A stretch of DNA of 6,548 bases from Oscillospiraceae bacterium UBA3851. GTDB lineage: Bacteria; Bacillota; Clostridia; Oscillospirales; Oscillospiraceae. The notes below the pieces were generated by a model. That model was not told the origin of the DNA, did not search any database, and was given only the letters and a program-made list of their open reading frames with translations. The stretch covers positions 9,397 to 15,944 of the forward strand of contig DGHJ01000085.1 in NCBI GenBank assembly GCA_002392625.1. The letters are read 5' to 3'. Shown piece after piece: positions 1 through 5,523 of the stretch; position 1 is the first letter of the stretch, and each line of letters opens with the position of its first letter. The position numbers and the translations under genes are program-made.

Positions 1-1314
1 GTGGGCGTGGGCGCCAGCCGTGTCCGCGACCTCTTCAAGGAGGCCGCCAAGGTGGCACCCTGCATTATCTTCATCGACGAGATCGATACCATCGGCAAGA
101 GCCGCGACGGCGTCCGCTTCGGCGGCAACGACGAGCGGGAGCAGACCCTGAACCAGCTGCTGGCAGAGCTGGACGGCTTCGACCCCAGCAAGGGCGTCAT
201 CGTGCTGGGCGCCACCAACCGCCCGGAGGTGCTGGACAAGGCGCTGCTGCGTCCCGGCCGGTTCGATCGACGCATCACCGTGGACCGGCCCAACCTGGCC
301 GGACGACTGGCCACGCTGCAGGTCCACACCCGGAACATCCATCTGGCCGAGGACGTGGATCTGGAGAAGATCGCCCTGGCCACTGCCGGCACCGTGGGCG
401 CGGACCTGGCCAACCTGGTCAATGAGGCGGCATTGCGGGCCGTGCGCCACGGCCGTCACGCCGTGAATCAGAACGACCTGCTGGCAGCCTTTGAGGTGGT
501 CATCGCCGGCAGTGAAAAGAAGGGCACCATCATCACCGACGAGGAGAAGCGGATCATCGCCTATCACGAGGTGGGTCACGCCCTGGTGGCCGCCAAGCAG
601 CGCAACGCCCAGCCCGTATCCAAGATCACCATCGTGCCCCACACCCAGGGTACCCTGGGCTACACCCTCCACCTGCCGGAGGAGGAGAAGTTCCTTATGT
701 CCAGGGACGACATCCTGGCTGAGATCCGCACCCTGCTGGCCGGGCGCTCCAGCGAGGAGATCGTGTGCAACACCATGACCTCTGGCGCCGCCAACGACAT
801 TGAGCGGGCCACGGAGCTGGCCCGGAACCTGGTGGCCCGCTTCGGCATGAGCGAGGAGTTCGACATGATGGCCCTGGGCACCGTGCAGAGCCAGTATCTG
901 GACGGCAGCTATTCCATGAGCTGCGCCCAGGAGACCTACGCCGCCGCAGACCGGGCTACCATCGCCATCATCCGCCAGTGCCACGAGGAGGCACGCCAGA
1001 TCCTGCGGGACAACCGGGAGCTGCTGGACAAGATCGCGGCGTACCTCCTGAAGAAGGAGACCATTACCGGTCAGGAGATGATGGCTATTATCGAGGGCCG
1101 GGACCCGGAGACCGTGGACAACTACGGCGCCTCCAGGGAGGACGACGAGCGCAAGCTGTTCCGTCCCTCCGTGCCCGACGTGATCGAGGCCCCGGCCAAG
1201 CACATCCACGTGGTGTCCGAACCGATCCCCATGCCGGGCGAGGCGGAGGAGGCGGAGGAGGCACAGCCCGCCGAAGAGGCGCCAGCTGACGAGCCGCCCG
1301 CCGATCCCCAGTAA
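1..1314 (+). CDS. ftsH: ATP-dependent zinc metalloprotease FtsH, 3' part (5' end outside window)
   Basis: FtsH is a membrane-anchored hexameric AAA+ protease that unfolds and degrades membrane and regulatory proteins. The visible 437 residues begin inside the AAA module: the first codon (GTG) is an internal Val of the conserved VGVGASRVRD stretch, not a start, so the transmembrane part and Walker A lie upstream. Seen here are Walker B IIFIDEID (residues 22-29), the second region of homology with candidate arginine fingers R84 and R87, the zinc-protease motif HEVGH (189-193), and the third zinc ligand D266 in GAANDIE. The spacing matches E. coli FtsH (H417, H421, D495) with an offset near 228. 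The motif has Val where HEAGH is commonest. The last 25 or so residues are a low-complexity Glu/Ala/Pro tail. The gene ends with TAA just before a terminator. The assignment is firm; which paralogue it is cannot be told from the fragment. Confidence 0.97.
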   Translation: MGVGASRVRDLFKEAAKVAPCIIFIDEIDTIGKSRDGVRFGGNDEREQTLNQLLAELDGFDPSKGVIVLGATNRPEVLDKALLRPGRFDRRITVDRPNLAGRLATLQVHTRNIHLAEDVDLEKIALATAGTVGADLANLVNEAALRAVRHGRHAVNQNDLLAAFEVVIAGSEKKGTIITDEEKRIIAYHEVGHALVAAKQRNAQPVSKITIVPHTQGTLGYTLHLPEEEKFLMSRDDILAEIRTLLAGRSSEEIVCNTMTSGAANDIERATELARNLVARFGMSEEFDMMALGTVQSQYLDGSYSMSCAQETYAAADRATIAIIRQCHEEARQILRDNRELLDKIAAYLLKKETITGQEMMAIIEGRDPETVDNYGASREDDERKLFRPSVPDVIEAPAKHIHVVSEPIPMPGEAEEAEEAQPAEEAPADEPPADPQ

Positions 1315-1326
1315 GTGAGCCTTGTG

Positions 1327-1360
1327 AAAACGCCGTCCGATACCGGGCGGCGTTTTCTTG
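1327..1360 (+). terminator. Rho-independent terminator of ftsH
   Basis: The A-rich left arm 1327-1338 pairs with the right arm 1345-1356. The core is AAAACGCCG against CGGCGTTTT, extended by one G-T and two C-G pairs, with a 6-base loop. The right arm ends in TTTTCTT. It starts 12 bases after the ftsH stop codon and separates that gene from the following promoter. Confidence 0.88.
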
Positions 1361-1411
1361 CGGAAAAGGGAACGGATCGCCGCGGGCCCTTCTCCCCTTT
1401 CCAACTTTTCC

Positions 1412-1440
1412 TTGTGCAATCCGTTTTCCCGTGGTACAAT
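1412..1440 (+). promoter_or_regulatory. Sigma-A type promoter with extended -10, for the MGMT-family gene and tRNA-Leu
   Basis: A -10 hexamer TACAAT (1435-1440) is preceded by TGG (1432-1434), giving an extended -10 of the form TGnTACAAT. A weak -35, TTGTGC (1412-1417), lies 17 bases upstream. The predicted start of transcription is near 1447, about 29 bases before the preferred start codon. The promoter lies just after the ftsH terminator, in the only intergenic space on this strand. It also argues against the GTG at 1431 as a start codon, because that codon overlaps the promoter. The call rests on sequence pattern only. Confidence 0.65.
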
Positions 1441-1464
1441 ACCAGCGCATGTGGGAAAACAGGC

Positions 1465-1469
1465 AGGTG
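1465..1469 (+). promoter_or_regulatory. Ribosome binding site that decides the MGMT-family start
   Basis: AGGTG lies 6 bases before the ATG at 1476 and matches the 3' half of the AAGGAGGTG consensus. The alternative in-frame starts at 1431 (GTG, inside the promoter) and 1449 (ATG, almost at the predicted transcription start) have no such site. Confidence 0.55.
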
Positions 1470-1475
1470 CAGCAA

Positions 1476-1781
1476 ATGGGTTCCTTTTATCAGAAAGTCT
1501 ATGCGGTCGCCCGGCAGATCCCCCGCGGCCGGGTAGCAACCTACGGTCAGCTGGCCCTGCTGGCCGGATCCCCCCGTGCCTCCCGTGTGGCAGGCTCCGC
1601 CATGGCGGCCTGCCGGGACAGCTCCATCCCCTGTCACCGGGTGGTGGACCGTTTGGGCGGGACAAAGCCCGCCTTTGACACATATGCCCCCGGCACCCAG
1701 CGTACGCTGCTGGAGGCGGAGGGCGTGGGCTTTCTCCCCGACGGCCGGGTGGATCTGGATCGCTTCCTTTGGCGGCCGTGA
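1476..1781 (+). CDS. MGMT-family protein, single-domain (alkyltransferase-like, with Cys in PCHRV)
   Basis: This 101-residue protein corresponds to the DNA-binding C-terminal domain of O6-alkylguanine-DNA alkyltransferases (Ogt/MGMT); the N-terminal domain of full-length enzymes is absent, as is usual for the short MGMT-like family. It shows GRVATYGQLALLAG (residues 18-31, helix-turn-helix region with Tyr23 at the nucleotide-flipping position), a candidate arginine finger R37, the acceptor motif PCHRV with C53, and LLEAEG (78-83) with the buried Glu. True alkyltransferase-like ATL proteins have Trp in place of this Cys, so methyl transfer is chemically possible. The hinge before PCHRV reads CRDSS instead of the usual Asn-Pro-containing stretch, and the YSGG-like loop after it is not recognisable, so repair activity is uncertain and damage sensing is an alternative. 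The start at 1476 is chosen from the AGGTG site and because relatives begin near FYQKVY. It has its own promoter and runs straight into a tRNA gene. Confidence 0.85.
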   Translation: MGSFYQKVYAVARQIPRGRVATYGQLALLAGSPRASRVAGSAMAACRDSSIPCHRVVDRLGGTKPAFDTYAPGTQRTLLEAEGVGFLPDGRVDLDRFLWRP

Positions 1782-1795
1782 CGACATCTGAATAC

Positions 1796-1878
<83 letters not shown>

Positions 1879-1918
1879 AAAGACCGCGACCTCATGATCC
1901 ATGAGGTCGCGGTCTTTT
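1879..1918. terminator. Bidirectional rho-independent terminator between tRNA-Leu and the lipoprotein gene
   Basis: The left arm 1879-1896 pairs perfectly with the right arm 1900-1917 across a 3-base loop (18 pairs; 19 if the last A of the tRNA CCA is counted with T1918). The A-tract on one side and the T-tract on the other give a U-run in both directions. On the plus strand it follows the tRNA directly. On the minus strand it begins 26 bases after the lipoprotein stop codon. It therefore closes both converging transcription units. Confidence 0.92.
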
Positions 1919-1943
1919 ACTATATTTCTTTTGATTTTATGTG

Positions 1944-2489
1944 TTATTCCGCAATGAAGTCCGGAGTGATGCCGTAGTGGTCAGCCAGGTCCTTGACGGC
2001 CTTGACCAGAGCGGCATTGTGGTCAGCGTCAGAGCCCATGGTATAAGTCATGCAGAAGTTGCCGATCATGGCGTCCATGGCCATGGCCTCAGCGCCCTCG
2101 GCGGCGGGAGTCAGGGTATGATCCTTGCGCAGGCCCTCCAGCATGGCTGCGCCGGTCTCGTTGGCGGGATCAAAGTACATGATGATGTCGGTGATGCTGC
2201 CGCCGGTGGTATCCACATACATGGTGCCGGCGGTGGCGCCGATGGCGCCCAGATCGCCGGAGCTCATGTCGAAGAGCCAGTCGTTCTTCGTGAACACGCC
2301 GGCCTCGCGCAGGTACTGCTTCAGATTGGCGACCTGCCACTCGTCGAACTTTTCGGGATACTGGGTCCAGTCGATGCTGGTCTCTTCACCCTCGGCGGGC
2401 TTATTCTCCTTGCCGCCGCAGGCAGCCAGGCTCAGGGACAGGATGCACGCCAGCATCAGCATCAGAATGCGGGTCAGAGTCTTTTTCAT
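1944..2489 (-). CDS. Small secreted lipoprotein, unknown family
   Basis: This is a 181-residue protein of no family I recognise. It has a lipoprotein signal peptide: K2-K3 and R7, a hydrophobic core (about residues 8-20), and the lipobox LAAC with lipidated C24 followed by GG. The mature protein would sit on the outer face of the cytoplasmic membrane, with an acidic spacer (about 27-40) and then a mixed, soluble domain of about 140 residues. That domain has a Met-rich stretch (AMAMDAMIGNFCMTYTMG) holding the only other mature Cys (about C146), and a C-terminal helix ending near GITPDFIAE. The start at 2489 is chosen because GGAGG lies 8 bases upstream; the ATG two codons earlier is only 2 bases from it. 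The gene follows the thioredoxin-like gene by 74 bases on the same strand, with no convincing promoter or terminator between them, so it may be the last gene of that operon. A membrane-surface partner or substrate-binding role is possible but unsupported by any motif. Confidence 0.88.
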   Translation of the reverse strand: MKKTLTRILMLMLACILSLSLAACGGKENKPAEGEETSIDWTQYPEKFDEWQVANLKQYLREAGVFTKNDWLFDMSSGDLGAIGATAGTMYVDTTGGSITDIIMYFDPANETGAAMLEGLRKDHTLTPAAEGAEAMAMDAMIGNFCMTYTMGSDADHNAALVKAVKDLADHYGITPDFIAE

Positions 2490-2497
2490 TTTCATAT

Positions 2498-2502
2498 CCT
2501 CC
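2498..2502 (-). promoter_or_regulatory. Ribosome binding site that decides the lipoprotein start
   Basis: GGAGG (minus strand) is 8 bases from the ATG at 2489 and only 2 bases from the ATG at 2495, which favours the MKKTL start over MKMKKTL. It rules out the much longer upstream reading of this frame into the thioredoxin-like gene. Confidence 0.75.
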
Positions 2503-2563
2503 ATTTTTATATATCGATCAGGCGGGACTTCCGCCGGGTCTTCGGTTTTTGGAACGTGTGGGC

Positions 2564-2878
2564 TCAGCCGTACATGGCCTCGGAGATCATCTCCTCCAGC
2601 TCGTCGCGGCCGCGGCCGCCGCTGAAGGATTTTTTGATCTCGCCGTCCAGCATCAGCAGCACCGTGGGGGTGCCCTGGATGTCGAACCGCTCGGTAAAGG
2701 CGGGGCTCTTTTCGATGTCGCACTTGGCCAGGTTGATCTCCGGATTGTCATAGATGATCTCGGAGAGCACCATGTCCAGCATCTTGCAGGGTCCGCAGTG
2801 GTCGGTCATAAAATCTGCAATCCAGAAGCCCTCCCGGGTCACCTCGTCGAATTCCTCGGCGGTCACGAATCTTGTCAT
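2564..2878 (-). CDS. Thioredoxin-like protein with CGPC active site
   Basis: This 104-residue single-domain thioredoxin-fold protein is about the length of classical thioredoxins. It has the redox motif CGPC (C28, C31) followed by Lys, the buried acid D22 in ADF (equivalent to Asp26 of E. coli Trx), cis-Pro P71 in GTPT, and a C-terminal GG (87-88) near the usual GxxG-like turn. The two aromatic residues that normally precede the motif are replaced: FWAEWCGPC becomes FMTDHCGPC, so the His just before the first Cys may shift redox potential and partner choice. No signal peptide or membrane segment is seen, so it acts in the cytoplasm, probably as a dithiol reductase or a dedicated redox partner. 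Its ATG overlaps the stop of the trigger-factor-like gene by 4 bases (ATGA), with AAAGGAG 9 bases upstream, so translation is probably coupled. It could be a general thioredoxin, but the neighbours suggest a dedicated one. Confidence 0.93.
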   Translation of the reverse strand: MTRFVTAEEFDEVTREGFWIADFMTDHCGPCKMLDMVLSEIIYDNPEINLAKCDIEKSPAFTERFDIQGTPTVLLMLDGEIKKSFSGGRGRDELEEMISEAMYG

Positions 2879-3768
2879 CTTGCATTTCTCCTTTCCAGTT
2901 CGGTGCGGATCTTGTCAAACATCTTGTCCTGCAGCTCCGAGAGCACCTCGTAGTGGTCCAGCGGGTCCGTTTTCCCCTCGCAGGGCAGGCCCAGAATGTT
3001 CAGGAAGGTCAGACACTGCTGGATCTTCATCTGATACCAGTCGTGCCGCATGGCGATAAAGTCCGCCAGGGAGTGGACGTTCCAGTCCTCCTCCCACTCC
3101 TTGGGTACCCCTTGCCGCAGGTCGATGCCGTCCTTCTCCAGAAAGATACGGGTAAAGGCCTCGGCCTCCAGCTCGCCCAGGATGCGGATGTCCTCCTCGT
3201 CGTACTCGGTCATGGGATAGTCCTCCAGGATCTTTTCCATGACCTCGTAGTTGACGGTGGCCAGCACCTCCGTGGTCTTCTCCTCCCGGACGTAGGCCTC
3301 GTACGCCGCCACGGTGCGGATGGGCTGATTATCCATATCCTTGGCCTGCAGAGCCTCCACCATCTCGTCGGTGGGCTCCGGGGTCTGCTTGCGCTTCAGC
3401 TCCAGGATCGCGGCGGTGACCGGCTTTTCCTGCACGGTCAGGCTGACGCTGTCGCCAACCCGGCGGCCCACCAGGGCGTTCTCCAGATCCCGGTTATAGA
3501 GGCCCCGGCCCAGGGTGACGGTTACGCGCTCCTTGTTGAACTTGGGCAGTTCGCTGACCGTCTTCAGCGCGGCGGTGTCGCCCACCTGCGCGGCCTCGCC
3601 CTCCGGCAGCGGCGCCAGGACCATCTGCTCCCGGACGATGGCCTTCCGGGCCAGCTCCTTCAACTCGGCTTCCGTGGGCATGGCGCGGATGGCGTCGTCC
3701 CGCTGCAGGTATGCGTCCAGATATTTGTCAAAGTCGATGCGCCCTTCATAAGGGAATTTTGTGTTCAT
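2875..3768 (-). CDS. Trigger-factor-like protein (FKBP-type domain plus SurA-like C-terminal domain, no ribosome-binding domain)
   Basis: This 297-residue protein matches the middle and end of trigger factor. Residues 1-60 resemble the TF linker, with helix PTEAELKELARKAIV. Residues about 60-128 are a short FKBP-like domain (VGDTAAL, VTVTLGRGLYNRDLENALVGRRVGDSVSLTV). Residues about 130-297 are a helical arm beginning at TPEPTDEMVEAL and containing the TF-C-like stretch VNYEVMEKILEDYPM. The N-terminal ribosome-docking domain with its GFRxGxxP signature is missing. The FKBP domain is shorter than usual and has lost most aromatic pocket residues, so isomerase activity is doubtful and a holdase or chaperone role is more likely. 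No signal peptide is present, so it is cytoplasmic. The start is fixed by AAGGAGG 7 bases upstream, which overlaps the TAA of the upstream ABC gene. The placement between an exporter and a thioredoxin suggests handling of the transported polypeptide (inference). The genome should carry a separate full-length tig. Confidence 0.8.
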   Translation of the reverse strand: MNTKFPYEGRIDFDKYLDAYLQRDDAIRAMPTEAELKELARKAIVREQMVLAPLPEGEAAQVGDTAALKTVSELPKFNKERVTVTLGRGLYNRDLENALVGRRVGDSVSLTVQEKPVTAAILELKRKQTPEPTDEMVEALQAKDMDNQPIRTVAAYEAYVREEKTTEVLATVNYEVMEKILEDYPMTEYDEEDIRILGELEAEAFTRIFLEKDGIDLRQGVPKEWEEDWNVHSLADFIAMRHDWYQMKIQQCLTFLNILGLPCEGKTDPLDHYEVLSELQDKMFDKIRTELERRNAR

Positions 3769-3780
3769 ATGATCTCCTCC

Positions 3781-5523
3781 TTATGCCTGGGCGCCGCCCC
3801 GGCGGCCCATGACCTTGCTGAGATAGTTGCCCGCTGCCTGCAGCACCTGCTGGGGTGCGCCGGTATTCTCGATTTTACCGTCCCGCAGGATGATGACGTG
3901 ATCGGCGTTGCGGATGGCGGACAGGGAGTGGGCAATGATGACGGTGGTGCGGCCGCGCATCAGCTCGGAGAGCGCCTCCATGACCATGCGCTCGCTGTGG
4001 GAGTCCAGATTGCTGGTGGCTTCGTCCAGCAGCAGGTAGTCGGGGTTATTCATGATGGCTCTGGCGATGGCAATGCACTGGCGCTGACCGCCGGAGAAGT
4101 TGGTGCCGCCGGGGGCCACGATCGTCTCAAAGCCGTCGGGCAGCTGGGACACGAAGTCGTAAACCCTGGCCTGCTTGGCCACCTTGATGAGCTCCTCCTG
4201 GGAGACGGGCCGCTCACAGCCATAGCAGATATTCTCCCGGACGGTGCCCTCCATGAGGGGGCTGCCCTGGGCCACCAGGCAAAAGGCCTTGCGCCAGGCG
4301 TGGAGATCATACTCCTCGGCGTTGGCGCTTCCGAAGCGCATGGCGCCGCTGCCGGGCTCATACAGCCGGTCGATCAGCTTGAACAGGGTGCTCTTGCCGG
4401 AGCCGTTGGAGCCCACGATGGCGGTGATCTTATTCTTGGGAATGGTGCAGCTGACGTTTTGCAGCACGGGCTTGTCGCCGTAGGAGAAGTCGACCTCCTG
4501 GAAGGTGATGTCCTGATCGGGGTCGTCCATGCTCCGTCCGGCGGTTCGGTCCTCGTCGGGCAGCCTCAGCGCGCCGATGACGCGGGCCAGGGCGCCGTTG
4601 GCCTGGCGGATGGTGCCCACGCTGTCGATGATGTTAGTGGCGTCGGTGCCCACGGTGCCGGCGATGGAATAGAACGCGATGACCGCACCCACGGAGATAA
4701 CGCCCTCGCTGACCAGCTTGGCCCCCATAACAAAGGGGATCAGGATGCAGAGAATGTTATAGATGGACTGCAGCGCCAGATAAAAGATCTGCATGAGGCC
4801 GTTCTTGATCTGCATGTGGTACTGCTCCTGGAAGTTTTCCCGGCCGTTCTCGATCTCCTCGGCCTGGGCGTTGGCGGTCTTGATGAGGGGCAGGCTCTTG
4901 GTGCGCTCCACCAGATAGGTGGTAGTGCGGGAGAGCATGGCCTGGGACTTCTGGGCGATGAGGAACTTCAGCCGGGCGTAGAGCCAGCCCACCAGGGCGC
5001 TGACGGGGACCAGCAGCAGCATGGCGTTGGAAATGGTGACGTTCAGCCGGTACATCCGCGCAATGTAGATGCCCATGCCCACCAGAATGGATATCATGCT
5101 GACGATGGTGGTCAGCAGCTTGCTGGCAAAGTCGCAGTCGGTGGTGACGCGGCTGACCAGGGATTCGCCGCCGTCGCTGTCGTAGCAGCTCTGGCGGGTG
5201 TACATGATCTTGCGCCACAGCTTGGTGCGCAGACCCAGGTTGATCTTTTCGGAAGCCAGGGAGTTGAAGATGACACCGGCCGCCGCAGCCAGGCCGATGG
5301 CCAGGTAGCTCCCGGCAAAGCGCACCAGGTCGCCGGTGGGCACGTTGCCTCTGGCGTCTACCATATCGCCGGTGAAAAAGCTGATATGCAGCCCGGCAAA
5401 GGTGCTGCCCATGGTGGCCGCGAACATCAGCACCAGGAACAGCCAGGGCAGCCTGACGCCCTTCAGGGCCCACATATAATCCCGAACGGAGGACCGTTCC
5501 GCACGATAGGACTTGTTTTTCAT
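3781..5523 (-). CDS. ABC exporter half-transporter (membrane domain plus ATPase domain), second subunit
   Basis: This 580-residue type IV (ABCB/MsbA-like) exporter subunit probably pairs with the upstream half-transporter. Six membrane segments lie at about residues 26-48, 68-90, 138-157, 165-186, 245-267 and 272-293. The nucleotide-binding domain follows, with A-loop Tyr near 348 (DFSYGD), Walker A GSNGSGKST (371-379), Q-loop Q419, signature FSGGQ (476-480) with Phe for the usual Leu, Walker B ending in D500-E501, D-loop SNLD, and switch H532. All catalytic residues are present, including the Walker B Glu. The substrate cannot be read from the sequence; drugs, lipids or peptides are all possible for this family, and no N-terminal peptidase domain is present. 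The start at 5523 is set by GGAGGTG 8 bases upstream, lying within the end of the previous gene, and by the ATGA overlap, which points to coupled translation in roughly equal amounts. Confidence 0.96.
   Translation of the reverse strand: MKNKSYRAERSSVRDYMWALKGVRLPWLFLVLMFAATMGSTFAGLHISFFTGDMVDARGNVPTGDLVRFAGSYLAIGLAAAAGVIFNSLASEKINLGLRTKLWRKIMYTRQSCYDSDGGESLVSRVTTDCDFASKLLTTIVSMISILVGMGIYIARMYRLNVTISNAMLLLVPVSALVGWLYARLKFLIAQKSQAMLSRTTTYLVERTKSLPLIKTANAQAEEIENGRENFQEQYHMQIKNGLMQIFYLALQSIYNILCILIPFVMGAKLVSEGVISVGAVIAFYSIAGTVGTDATNIIDSVGTIRQANGALARVIGALRLPDEDRTAGRSMDDPDQDITFQEVDFSYGDKPVLQNVSCTIPKNKITAIVGSNGSGKSTLFKLIDRLYEPGSGAMRFGSANAEEYDLHAWRKAFCLVAQGSPLMEGTVRENICYGCERPVSQEELIKVAKQARVYDFVSQLPDGFETIVAPGGTNFSGGQRQCIAIARAIMNNPDYLLLDEATSNLDSHSERMVMEALSELMRGRTTVIIAHSLSAIRNADHVIILRDGKIENTGAPQQVLQAAGNYLSKVMGRRGGAQA

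Noticed and set aside
1362..1402. Second imperfect inverted repeat (GGAAAAGGG / CCCCTTTCC) after the ftsH terminator
   Set aside because: It has an A-C mismatch and a loop over 20 bases, and the first hairpin already explains termination.
2503..2515. AT-rich TATATA before the lipoprotein as a possible -10 box
   Set aside because: Transcription would start within the ribosome site, and no -35-like hexamer lies at the right distance.
2521..2535. Small hairpin (GGCGG/CCGCC, 5-base loop) between the thioredoxin-like and lipoprotein genes
   Set aside because: It has only five pairs and no T-run on the minus strand after it, so it is not supported as a terminator; it could be a chance or mRNA-stability stem.
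2490..2723. N-terminal extension of the lipoprotein frame to an ATG at 2723
   Set aside because: It would overlap the thioredoxin-like gene extensively and bury the signal peptide; the GGAGG at 2498-2502 fits the start at 2489.
1941..2753. Plus-strand open frame of 270 codons opposite the lipoprotein and thioredoxin-like genes
   Set aside because: It is antisense to a gene with a signal peptide, lipobox and GGAGG site, and its translation shows no domain.
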